From assembly GCA_021803885.1 (NCBI GenBank), contig JAJZKY010000090.1:1-11008 (forward strand): DNA of 11,008 nt, written 5' to 3'. The stretch comes from Planctomycetota bacterium (GTDB taxonomy: Bacteria; Planctomycetota; Phycisphaerae; WQYP01; JAJZKY01). Under the pieces are notes generated by a model. The model was not told where the DNA came from and did no database searches. It worked only from the letters and a program-made list of their open reading frames with translations. The number at the start of each line of letters is the position of its first letter. The stretch's first letter is position 1. Of the stretch, positions 1 to 7,148 are shown one piece after another. Both the position numbers and the translations under genes were made by a program.

Positions 1-118
1 TACGAGATATGGGGAGGCATGAAGCTGATAAAGTCGGGCACGATTTGTCCGCAGGCCATCCAACCCCGGAACACACGGCCAGAACTCAGACTTATTACCG
101 AGTTGGCATTAATTCGGA
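1..118. other. Noncoding left edge downstream of the RmlD-like gene
   Basis: I see no supportable gene here. Reading the minus strand past the stop of the RmlD-like gene, short frames close quickly. An ATG at 20-18 on the minus strand opens a frame that runs off the window edge after six codons, which could be the start of the next gene in the polysaccharide block. It has no clear Shine-Dalgarno sequence and is too short to call. No terminator-like hairpin with a T-tract is seen. Confidence 0.4.
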
Positions 119-1054
119 CTATTCCTGGCATACTTTTACTGGGTGGGATTGGCCGAGATCCCGCCTGAAGACATCAACGTACTCAGCCAAACAGATTCTC
201 CAATCCCGCATCCGGTTGAGACCGCGCGTGGACAGCTTCAAATTGACCAACTGTTCACTAGCGGGCCGGGGCGCAAAGTATTCAGACGCAAAGAAATCCG
301 ATGACACCGCCTCTACCCGAACCTTATCCTCTATTCCAAGAAGGCGCACAAATTCCTCGGCGACATCCAGCCGGGTTCCCGAGCCGCCGCAAACCTGGTT
401 ATAAAGACCCCACATGCGACTTTCCAGCACGGTCATCAGACCTTCGGCGAAATCCTCGGTATAGGTAGGCGTGCCGCTCTTATCTTCGACCACATGGAGG
501 ACGGTTGCACCCGCTTTAATCTGGCGATACAGCTTATGAATGAATTTCTTATCTTTCTTCAGTCCTCCACCCATCATCCAGCCTGCTCTGAGCACGAGCG
601 GCTTCTCCACATGGCGCAGCACAAACACCTCTCCATAATATTTCGCCTTTGCATAAACGGAAGCCGGATCGGGCGAGTCGAAGTCGTTATAAAACACCTT
701 CTCCCCGTTAAAGATTCCCGCAGTCGAAATGTACACGTACGGAACCCCGAGTTCATTCGCGATAAGGCCCAGGTTTTCGGCGCCAAGCGCATTCGTCAAC
801 CAGGCATTCACCTCATCTCGCTCGCACAGTTCCAAATCAGTGAGGGCTGCAAGATTCACAATGGCATCAGGCGCAAAGCTTCTGATCGACTCCCGTGACT
901 GCTGATAGTCACGCACGTCTGCATATTCCAGCCACGGCTCGTTCAGATCTATATCAGTCGCCTTCACGGCGGCATCTCTGCTGAGACGGCGATAGACTGC
1001 ATCGCCCAGCATGCCACCACATCCGGCAATATAAATCCGCGGATTTGTCTTCAT
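119..1054 (-). CDS. RmlD-like NAD(P)-dependent nucleotide-sugar reductase/epimerase (SDR)
   Basis: This 311-residue protein belongs to the extended short-chain dehydrogenase group close to dTDP-4-dehydrorhamnose reductase (RmlD). It probably acts in the cytoplasm on a nucleotide-linked 4-keto sugar for surface polysaccharide. The dinucleotide-binding GCGGMLG lies at residues 11-17. The conserved ST of the ISTAGIFNGE stretch is at 110-111 and the catalytic YxxxK is Y134 to K138. The DKSGTPTYTEDFAEG segment (191-205) and the late RP motif (APRPAS, 261-266) are RmlD traits. Length fits the family (about 290-310). Its ATG overlaps the stop of the upstream glycosyltransferase (ATGA), and a GGGGGGAAG tract just upstream serves as ribosome binding site. 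No rmlA, rmlB or rmlC is visible, so rhamnose is not proven; another deoxysugar reductase or a general sugar epimerase is possible. I therefore give no symbol. Confidence 0.85.
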   Translation of the reverse strand: MKTNPRIYIAGCGGMLGDAVYRRLSRDAAVKATDIDLNEPWLEYADVRDYQQSRESIRSFAPDAIVNLAALTDLELCERDEVNAWLTNALGAENLGLIANELGVPYVYISTAGIFNGEKVFYNDFDSPDPASVYAKAKYYGEVFVLRHVEKPLVLRAGWMMGGGLKKDKKFIHKLYRQIKAGATVLHVVEDKSGTPTYTEDFAEGLMTVLESRMWGLYNQVCGGSGTRLDVAEEFVRLLGIEDKVRVEAVSSDFFASEYFAPRPASEQLVNLKLSTRGLNRMRDWRICLAEYVDVFRRDLGQSHPVKVCQE

Positions 1055-2184
1055 ACTTCCCCCCTAAAGTACGCGATATAAGCATCGGCAAAAGCTGCTG
1101 TCGAATACCTTGCCGCCATATGCTCCCTGGCGGCTCGGCCCATCTCCGCCGCGCTTGTCCTGTCAGCAAGCAACTGCCCTAGCGCATGCACCCATGCATC
1201 CGTCGTATTCTCCACCACAAACCCTGTCCTCCCATCCTCAACAACTTCCGCACCCGAACCAGTATTGGAGACTACCGACGGTATCTCCATCGCACCATAC
1301 TGAATGGCCTTGAACCCCACTTTTCCTTTCTCCCATAAACCATCCGGGACAGGCATCAGTCCAATATCAAATGCGTCGAGATCCGCAATCTCCGAATCCA
1401 CCCGCCAAGGCACAAACAGATAGTTCCTCAATTCCATAAATCCAGGATCCCGATCGCAAATCACTCGAAATTGAAACTCTGCCTTCTCCTGAAGGACTAC
1501 CAAAGCCGGCCGAATGATGTCGAGGTATTTTACAGTCGAGTGAGACCCTGTCCAGCCAATCACCGGCTGGTTACACGACTGATTACGGTCTCGCTTTGAG
1601 CGATGATATTCCAGGTCAATCGTCGTCGGGACAAGCACCGTATTGCTGTTTATATTTTTCGCCCACATTAAGAGGTACTGATTGCACACTGACACACATT
1701 GACACTTCTTAGATATATAGCGGACCCTGGACGGATACTTAAGCCAAGCGATGAATCGGTTGGCATCAGACGCATTTCGGAGAAAAATTGCATCGTCAAA
1801 GTCATAAAGAACAGGCCGTCCAGATTTGACCGCAAGCCATTCAATAATTGGCGGGCCCAACGGAGCACCTTCTCGAAAAATGAAGATGCGGTCATAGTCC
1901 TTGAACCTTGCAACAAGCAGCAACCGCTTGCAGAAGCCCGCCAGAACGCCCACAATTTTGCGAGCAATTGCTCCTCGAGCATAGAGAACCGAGCAAGTCG
2001 CGGCATCAAGGAAGGGCACTATATCCAAATCGACATGAGCCGCCTTCAACACATCAATATATTGTTCATATCGAAACCGCTGCCCCGGTGACCGGCCCAA
2101 GGGAACAGGGCATAATACAAGCACTCGCACTCTCGTTATGCTAGTATTTTGCGCCATAACGTGAGTTATGATGAAAACGGCCAT
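1051..2184 (-). CDS. Glycosyltransferase, GT4-like (GT-B fold), polysaccharide synthesis
   Basis: This is a cytosolic glycosyltransferase of about 377 residues that probably adds a sugar from a nucleotide donor to a surface glycan. The N-terminal Rossmann strand VRVLVLCPVPLG is followed by PGQRFRYEQY, as in many GT4 proteins of polysaccharide loci. Then come IFREGAPLGPP, YDFDDAIF (about 127-134) and, at the start of the donor-binding domain, IGWTGSHST (about 209-217). The C-terminal half has VGFKAIQYGAMEIPSVVSN and then GAEVVEDGRTGFVV, the usual GT4 donor-site block. I chose the ATG at 2184 because AGGG stands 7 nt before it; 2190 is too close to that site, and 2157 lacks one but would place the first beta strand nearer the N-terminus. 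The stop overlaps the start of the RmlD-like gene. Codon and base use are less GC-rich than in priA, suggesting separate ancestry. Sugar and linkage cannot be told. Confidence 0.85.
   Translation of the reverse strand: MAVFIITHVMAQNTSITRVRVLVLCPVPLGRSPGQRFRYEQYIDVLKAAHVDLDIVPFLDAATCSVLYARGAIARKIVGVLAGFCKRLLLVARFKDYDRIFIFREGAPLGPPIIEWLAVKSGRPVLYDFDDAIFLRNASDANRFIAWLKYPSRVRYISKKCQCVSVCNQYLLMWAKNINSNTVLVPTTIDLEYHRSKRDRNQSCNQPVIGWTGSHSTVKYLDIIRPALVVLQEKAEFQFRVICDRDPGFMELRNYLFVPWRVDSEIADLDAFDIGLMPVPDGLWEKGKVGFKAIQYGAMEIPSVVSNTGSGAEVVEDGRTGFVVENTTDAWVHALGQLLADRTSAAEMGRAAREHMAARYSTAAFADAYIAYFRGEV
1055..1065 (-). promoter_or_regulatory. Ribosome binding site of the RmlD-like gene inside the upstream gene
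   Basis: On the minus strand the bases AGGGGGGAAGT stand directly before the ATG at 1054-1052. This purine run lies inside the last codons of the glycosyltransferase gene. With the ATGA stop/start overlap it points to translational coupling of the two genes. Confidence 0.55.
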
Positions 2185-2384
2185 GATCATGCCCTGGATT
2201 GCACCCAGTCAAGTTCGCCATTGAAATGCAGACGAGCTGCGGCCATGATCCATGATTACATACGCAACGGGACAACCTCATGATTTGCAGCCCTCTATCT
2301 CCTGCACGGCATAGCATTCGAGATATGCCATAAAAAGGCATCGGCACCAGGATTGACGCGATATCGATCTGGCTAGAACCTGTC
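2185..2384. other. Spacer between the glycosyltransferase gene and the IS
   Basis: This 200-bp stretch has no convincing gene or clear promoter. A small inverted repeat ATGCC/GGCAT around a T/A-rich loop lies at 2325-2341. It holds the natural upstream region of the glycosyltransferase gene as left by the IS, so any native promoter would have to lie here. A frame reading through from the IS end over this stretch (2503 to 2141, minus) has no family resemblance and crosses the IS boundary, so I do not count it as a gene. Confidence 0.5.
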
Positions 2385-2404
2385 TGGCTCTGTTGACATG
2401 CTAG
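2385..2404 (+). repeat. Left terminal inverted repeat of the IS (20 bp)
   Basis: TGGCTCTGTTGACATGCTAG is the exact reverse complement of 3366-3385. The transposase stop codon (TAG on the minus strand, 2401-2403) lies inside this repeat. Confidence 0.95.
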
Positions 2405-3282
2405 ACCAGGGGAAACGGCCTGAGCCGGTACAGATTGAAGGTTAAACCAAGCAACCAGGCTTGCCTGGATTGGGTAGCGAAACTGCGGCCTGATGCCCGG
2501 CACGTTAGTTTACGTTTGACCGCTGAAAAAACAGATTCGATTAAATTCCGCTGCCGATATTGTTTGTGTGGGAATGCGGTTCGCATGAAGGCCCGTAGGC
2601 CGGAGGCGGGCAGGGAAGAGCGTCTCTTAGCGGGAATAATGCTGTGGGCATGGAGTTGATTACGGATGAACGTATGGTTTCGTTCTGAATCAAATTCCGC
2701 ATCCGCCAAAACGCAGCCGATGGGTGCGATATGATGGGCTTCATTCACCAGTTGCGGCAAAGTGGCGCAGTCGTTCCATGGGCCGCGACGTGCCGCTTGG
2801 GCCAGGATTATTTGTTGTTGAATATCCACCGTTAAAAGCCATTTCAGCCAGTGCCGCCGCGATGTCGGCTGACCGGTATGATCTTGCATGCGGCGAATGA
2901 AATAGCTGCTGATGGCGCCTTTAGCCAAGCCGGTCGCATCCACCGCCACCGTACGCCTTTGCCGTTTTCCGGGCATGCGCTTGACCACAGCCTGCAAAAC
3001 CCGCCGTACATCCTCAGGCTGCAAGCGTTTCAAAAAACGATACAGCGTGGTGTAATCGGGAACGGATTGCAACCGTAAAACTCGCCGCAGATCGCTGTGT
3101 TCTAAAAGGCGTGCTTCAGCTTCGCGATAGGTCCAATCTTCATAGCGCATCAAGCATAGAATGGTCAGCAATTGTGGCTGCGTGAATTGATGCTTGCTGA
3201 ATTTGCTCCGGTATTGTGGCAGAACTTGTCCGCTGACCTGCAAGGTCAGTTCGGCCAATTGGGTCAATCCAATTGCAGCCAT
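2401..3282 (-). CDS. DDE transposase, IS4/IS5 superfamily
   Basis: This 293-residue transposase cuts and joins the IS ends. The RNase H-like catalytic core shows the DDE triad as D115 (VAVDATG), D194 (VLADAEFD) and E249 (RNLIES). The C-terminal signature is exact: Y242-x2-R245-x3-E249-x6-K256, the YREK motif of the IS4 superfamily (Pfam Transposase_11 type). The N-terminal 100 residues are basic and helical, with YREAEARLLEHSDLRRVL and VPDYTTLYRFLKRL resembling the DNA-binding part of IS5-like transposases. No frameshift or internal stop is visible and the length is normal, so the gene looks functional. The ATG at 3282 has only a weak GGA upstream. The stop codon is supplied by the terminal repeat itself. 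Transcription runs toward the glycosyltransferase gene with no visible terminator between. Confidence 0.93.
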   Translation of the reverse strand: MAAIGLTQLAELTLQVSGQVLPQYRSKFSKHQFTQPQLLTILCLMRYEDWTYREAEARLLEHSDLRRVLRLQSVPDYTTLYRFLKRLQPEDVRRVLQAVVKRMPGKRQRRTVAVDATGLAKGAISSYFIRRMQDHTGQPTSRRHWLKWLLTVDIQQQIILAQAARRGPWNDCATLPQLVNEAHHIAPIGCVLADAEFDSERNHTFIRNQLHAHSIIPAKRRSSLPASGLRAFMRTAFPHKQYRQRNLIESVFSAVKRKLTCRASGRSFATQSRQAWLLGLTFNLYRLRPFPLV

Positions 3283-3365
3283 ATTCCGTCTAGAGATCGT
3301 CAGAGTTCATGTCCATTAAACCAATTTGCTAGCTCGCCTTTAAAGTAAAATCAACTGTCGTGTAC
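3283..3365 (-). promoter_or_regulatory. IS leader with possible transposase promoter
   Basis: This is the only noncoding part inside the IS and must hold the transposase promoter. On the minus strand a TTGATT box is followed 17 bp later by TAGCAA, a poor -10 match; TTTAAT further down is an alternative. The assignment is weak and rests mainly on position. Confidence 0.25.
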
Positions 3366-3385
3366 CTAGCATGTCAACAGAGCCA
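3366..3385 (-). repeat. Right terminal inverted repeat of the IS (20 bp)
   Basis: CTAGCATGTCAACAGAGCCA is the exact reverse complement of 2385-2404 and marks the upstream end of the transposase unit. It ends 12 bp from the priA stop codon. Confidence 0.95.
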
Positions 3386-3397
3386 AACCCTCTCTAG

Positions 3398-5863
3398 TCA
3401 GAGATTCAGGCTCACCGGATCCACATCCATGACTAAGCTCTGGGCGGGCAACTCCCGAACCGGCCGCAGAGCCTCGATCTCATCCAACCAGGCTTGCAGT
3501 GCCGGGCGGCTTGGGCATTGTAAAAGAAATTGAAACCGGTATTCGCGTTTGAGTCGCGCCACCAGCGCTGGCGCAGGCCCGAGGAAGCGGCGGGGCCGGC
3601 CGGTCAGCATGGGCCGCAGTGCGGAGGCGAGTTGTTGCGCCATTTCCCAGGCCCGCTCCTGCTGCCGGTGCCGCAGCTGCAGCACCGCCAACGCGGCAAA
3701 CGGGGGGTAATGCAGTTGACGGCGGAAGTGCGCTTCCCGTTCATAAAAATGTTCGGTCTGATGGGCAGCCGCTGCTTGCATCGCATAATGCCCGGGCGAC
3801 TGCGCTTGCAAAATCACCTGCCCGGCGATTTCGCCGCGGCCGGCCCGGCCCGCCACCTGAGTCAGCAGTTGGAAGGTGCGCTCGGCCGCGCGAAAATCGG
3901 GAAAATGCAGTCCCTGGTCCGCCTGCACCACGCCCACCAGCGTCACCCCGGGCAGATCGTGGCCTTTGGCGATCATCTGCGTTCCGACCAGCAAATCGAG
4001 ATCGCCGGCATGAAAAGCGCGCAGCACCTGGGCAAATTGCCGGCGCGAGCGCGCGGAATCACGGTCCAGACGGCGAATCCGGGCGGCGGGAAATTGCTGC
4101 TGTAATTCGGCCTCGACTTTTTCGCTGCCCACGCCCAGGTAATACAAATGCTCGCTCCCGCAGTGAGCGCACTGCCGCAGCGGGACTGCCGAGTAGCCGC
4201 ACAAATGACACAGCAGACAATGGGCTTGCCGATGCCAGGTCATGGCCGAACTGCAGTCGCGGCACTCCACCGCGCGGCCGCATTGGCGGCAGAGGGCAAC
4301 CGGTGCGAATCCGCGGCGATTGATCAGCACCAGCGCCTGTTCCCGGCGCTCCAGGCGCGCGCGAATGGCGTTCAGCAAAGGCTCTGCCAGGATCAGTTCC
4401 GGCAGCCGCTGCCTGGGCTGGGCCCCGGTGACTGCGCGGCGGCGGAATTCTTCGCACATATCCACGACTTCAATGCGCGGCAGCGGCCGCTGCTGGGCCC
4501 GCTCCGGCAGTTCCAGTTTGCGGTAGCGGCCGAGCCGGGCATGTTCCCAGGTTTCCAGCGAAGGCGTGGCCGAGCCCAGCACCGTGACCGCGCCGGCCCG
4601 CCGGGCCCGCCAAATCGCCAGATCCCGTCCGGAATAGCGGGGTGACTCCTGTTGTTTAAATGCCGCGTCGTGTTCTTCATCCACGATCACCAGTCCGGGC
4701 TCCCGCAGCGGCGCCCATACCGCGGACCGGGTGCCAATCACCAGTCGGATTTCTCCATTCCGAATGCGATGCCAGTTACGGGCACGCTCCCCCGCGCTCA
4801 TACCGGAATGCAGGATTGCTATCTGACCGGGAAAGGCCTGCTCAAAATCGGCCGCGGCGGCGGGGGTCAGGCCGATCTCCGGCACCAGCAGAAGAACCGT
4901 GCGGCCGCGCTCAAGGTAATGCTGTATGCATTCCAGATAGACGGCAGTTTTTCCGCTCCCGGTCACTCCATAAAGCAAAAAAATTTCACCTGCCGCAGCG
5001 GCGGTCATCGTCCCGCAGGCTGCCGCCTGGGCAGGATTCAGTTGAGTCACGCGCGGCCGCGCCGGCCAGTTCAAATGTGCGGCGGCGGTCCGCGGCTCTG
5101 GTTCCGCTTCGATCGCATGCTCCTCGATCTGGCCATCCCGCGCCATGGCCCGCAGCAGCGACGGCGAGGCAAGAGCCCGAAGCTGAGCCGGCGTTTTAGG
5201 TTCGCACTGGAGGGCTTGTAAAACCTGTTGCCGCCGCGGGTGAAGTTTATGGCTTTCCGCTTCCGATGGGGTTTGCACGGCCCGGTATGCCAGCCGTTGC
5301 CGTCCCGGCGGGAGCGACGGCGCAATCATCCACTCCAGCCAGCCTTTTTGTACCCAGGCCTGGAGGTTTTCCGCCGGCCATATAGCGAGCGCTTCCTGAA
5401 GACTCAAGCCCTGCCGTTGGGCGCGGGTTCTGAGCCGGGAAGAAGACGCTGCAAACAGTCCGGGCGTATCCGGCGCCGGCAGGATCGGTGGCTCAATCCG
5501 GGCACCTTCCGGCGTCAGCCGCATCCGGGGCGCGGTCTCCGCGCCCGGCGGCAGCGCGGTCGCGAGAAGTTCTCCTATGGGCGCACGATAATATCTTGCG
5601 GCCCATACAGCCATGTCCAGCAGTTCCTGGCTCAGCAAGGGCTCGACATCGAGAACGCAGGCCAGAGGGCGAATCTTTTCCGCTTCGATTTCCGCCGGCG
5701 CCTGCGCAAGCACCTGAAGCAGGATGCCGGTTTTATATTGGCCTCGCCAGGGCGCCCAGACTCGCTGACCGGGGCGCGGCTCCAGATCGAACGGGAAACT
5801 GTAGGTAAATGCCTGACGCTGCGGCACCGGCAGGCCCACGGCAACGTAAATCATAGTTCCCAT
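3398..5863 (-). CDS. priA: Primosomal protein N', replication restart helicase PriA
   Basis: PriA is the 3'-to-5' superfamily 2 helicase that recognises stalled or D-loop forks and reloads the replisome. The 821 residues contain all expected parts. The N-terminal 3'-DNA-binding domain starts with VAVGLPVPQRQAFTYSFP. The Walker A box GVTGSGKT is at 299-306, the DEEH box at 395-398 and GSATPSLE at 430-437. The zinc domain has four CxxC pairs (C525/C528, C534/C537, C552/C555, C565/C568). Motif V (VGTQMIAKGHD, near 626-636) and motif VI (QVAGRAGR, 669-676) follow. The C-terminus ends with the typical VMDVDPVSLNL. It is somewhat longer than E. coli PriA (about 730), mainly through a larger linker at about 130-270. 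The ATG at 5863 is used; 5854 is an alternative with GGGA close upstream. The gene follows the metallophosphoesterase by 9 nt, so the two probably share a transcript. Confidence 0.97.
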   Translation of the reverse strand: MGTMIYVAVGLPVPQRQAFTYSFPFDLEPRPGQRVWAPWRGQYKTGILLQVLAQAPAEIEAEKIRPLACVLDVEPLLSQELLDMAVWAARYYRAPIGELLATALPPGAETAPRMRLTPEGARIEPPILPAPDTPGLFAASSSRLRTRAQRQGLSLQEALAIWPAENLQAWVQKGWLEWMIAPSLPPGRQRLAYRAVQTPSEAESHKLHPRRQQVLQALQCEPKTPAQLRALASPSLLRAMARDGQIEEHAIEAEPEPRTAAAHLNWPARPRVTQLNPAQAAACGTMTAAAAGEIFLLYGVTGSGKTAVYLECIQHYLERGRTVLLLVPEIGLTPAAAADFEQAFPGQIAILHSGMSAGERARNWHRIRNGEIRLVIGTRSAVWAPLREPGLVIVDEEHDAAFKQQESPRYSGRDLAIWRARRAGAVTVLGSATPSLETWEHARLGRYRKLELPERAQQRPLPRIEVVDMCEEFRRRAVTGAQPRQRLPELILAEPLLNAIRARLERREQALVLINRRGFAPVALCRQCGRAVECRDCSSAMTWHRQAHCLLCHLCGYSAVPLRQCAHCGSEHLYYLGVGSEKVEAELQQQFPAARIRRLDRDSARSRRQFAQVLRAFHAGDLDLLVGTQMIAKGHDLPGVTLVGVVQADQGLHFPDFRAAERTFQLLTQVAGRAGRGEIAGQVILQAQSPGHYAMQAAAAHQTEHFYEREAHFRRQLHYPPFAALAVLQLRHRQQERAWEMAQQLASALRPMLTGRPRRFLGPAPALVARLKREYRFQFLLQCPSRPALQAWLDEIEALRPVRELPAQSLVMDVDPVSLNL

Positions 5864-5872
5864 CCGCGCGGT

Positions 5873-7036
5873 TCAGCCTAACGGCAAGTGTGTAATCTCC
5901 GGCCTGGCCCCAAAACGTATGGGAACCATGACCGTGCCCAGGCCCCGGTTCACATATAAATACCGGCCCTGGTTCCGGTACAGCCCGGCGATATATGGCG
6001 TGACCAACTGCACCGGCGTAATGTCCAATGGGCCTTCATGCAGCCGGATCTGTCCGCCATGCGTATGGCCCGCCAACGTCAGCTCGATCGGCATGGCTCC
6101 CAGATGCGAAAAAACATTGGGATTATGCGAAAGCAGCACATTATAGTCCCGCGGCCGCACACAGCCCGCGATGCTGCGGACATCCTGACAGCGGTTATTG
6201 GCGAAAAAATCCACGCCCATCAGGTTCAGCTTGCCGCCGGGAACGGCCATCTCGCGTCCGCTGAAACGCAAAATCTCAATTCCAACCCCGGCGCAGGCTC
6301 GCGTTACCCGGTTTTGCACCTGCTTGATCTGCTCATGGTTCCCCAGGCAGCCGAATTTACCGTAGCGCGCCCGCAGCGGCGCCAGGGTTTGCATGACAAC
6401 GGGAATCGTCGTTCGAAAGGAGATGAAATCGCCGAGAATGGTGATCAAATCCGGACGCAAACGGTTGATGCGCGTGACCACGCGGGCCAAATCATGTGCG
6501 TCAAAATAAGCACTCAGATGAATATCGGCGATGATCGCCATGGTCAACCCGCGCAGATGGGCAAAGCGCCGCTCCAGCGGAATGGAAACATGCGTGATCC
6601 GCACATCCGTCCGTTCGATTAAAAATCCATAGCCGGCGCAGGCCAGGGGAGCCAGCGCGCAAGCTCCGGCGGCGGAGTTCAGAAATCTCCGGCGGCCCAT
6701 ATCCGCGGCTGTAGCCGGCGGACGGCGAAATAAAATCCGCCGCAGTCCGAGCCAGAGCCCCCAAATCGCCGCGGCTGGAATCGAGCCTATAAAATATACC
6801 GCCAGCAGGCCATAAAGCCACCACAGGCCCGGCGGCAAATAAGCATAATGAAAATGAAAAACCCAGGCCACGCCCGCCATCAGCCCGATGAACAGAATCA
6901 GATGAAGTGTAAGGGACCAGCGCCGCTTGCGCCACCAGGCGCGGGACTGCTGAAACCACAACCTCTGACACAGGTACAAGACTAATAAAAGCAGCGTATT
7001 CAGGAAAAACTGGCTCAGCCAGGAGAGAGCAGTCAT
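5873..7036 (-). CDS. Membrane-anchored calcineurin-like metallophosphoesterase (YkuE/YaeI type)
   Basis: This 387-residue protein is a binuclear-metal phosphoesterase with a membrane N-terminus. All metal ligands are present: D171-x-H173 (IADIH), D203 (LGDF), GNHE at 232-235, H304 (LSHNP) and GHTH at 323-326. The late GHTHGGQI, YVNRGLGT and RFGARPEI segments match the YkuE/YaeI branch, whose known substrates are lipid-linked or UDP-linked phosphodiesters. The first 110 residues hold three hydrophobic spans (about 8-27, 42-63 and 70-96). A fourth (119-139) is led by a twin-arginine-like RRRFLN at 115-120. The catalytic domain therefore probably faces the periplasm. The ATG at 7036 has no clear ribosome binding site; M113 (6700) would give a product starting like a Tat-exported YkuE protein. 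It lies just upstream of priA and is divergent from the YbjQ-like gene. The substrate cannot be inferred. Confidence 0.9.
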   Translation of the reverse strand: MTALSWLSQFFLNTLLLLVLYLCQRLWFQQSRAWWRKRRWSLTLHLILFIGLMAGVAWVFHFHYAYLPPGLWWLYGLLAVYFIGSIPAAAIWGLWLGLRRILFRRPPATAADMGRRRFLNSAAGACALAPLACAGYGFLIERTDVRITHVSIPLERRFAHLRGLTMAIIADIHLSAYFDAHDLARVVTRINRLRPDLITILGDFISFRTTIPVVMQTLAPLRARYGKFGCLGNHEQIKQVQNRVTRACAGVGIEILRFSGREMAVPGGKLNLMGVDFFANNRCQDVRSIAGCVRPRDYNVLLSHNPNVFSHLGAMPIELTLAGHTHGGQIRLHEGPLDITPVQLVTPYIAGLYRNQGRYLYVNRGLGTVMVPIRFGARPEITHLPLG

Positions 7037-7148
7037 AAATTACGATCATAGGCCATGGCGGCATTGCATTATGGCGGGCATTCCCGAGTGCGGGGAATAT
7101 TGTGAATTTTCCTTGCTTTTGCATCCTGACCGGGTCAAGAATGTTGGC
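7037..7148. promoter_or_regulatory. Divergent promoter region with a 6-bp palindrome
   Basis: This 112-bp region separates the divergent metallophosphoesterase and YbjQ-like genes and should hold both promoters. The inverted repeat ATTCCC-N7-GGGAAT at 7080-7098 is a candidate operator. No promoter boxes with good spacing stand out: on the minus strand CATAAT with a poor TTCCCC 18 bp upstream is the best I see. Confidence 0.35.

Larger units (their letters stand above)
2385..3385 (-). mobile_element. Complete insertion sequence, IS4/IS5 superfamily, about 1.0 kb
   Basis: The element is bounded by 20-bp perfect inverted repeats (2385-2404 and 3366-3385) and carries a single intact transposase gene on the minus strand. 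The ends read GGCTCTGTTGAC inward. No exact target-site duplication is seen: the 9 bases outside each end (AACCTGTCT and AAACCCTCT) agree at only 6 positions. That would fit an old insertion, or ends brought together by recombination. The right end lies 12 bp past the priA stop codon. The IS family subgroup cannot be fixed by eye; the ends loosely recall the IS903/IS5 type, but the transposase does not look like IS903. Confidence 0.93.

Noticed and set aside
1..20. Start of a further minus-strand gene at 20
   Set aside because: Only six codons are visible and there is no clear ribosome binding site, so it cannot be supported.
2141..2503. 120-codon minus-strand frame across the left IS boundary
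   Set aside because: It begins inside the transposase gene in another frame and overlaps the glycosyltransferase start. No motif is visible, and the frame exists only because of the insertion.
3530..5881. Several long plus-strand open frames opposite priA (for example 3619-4323, 4148-4645, 5228-5881)
   Set aside because: They are antisense to a clearly conserved helicase in GC-rich DNA, where stop codons are scarce. Their translations are rich in Arg, Pro and Gly with no family resemblance.
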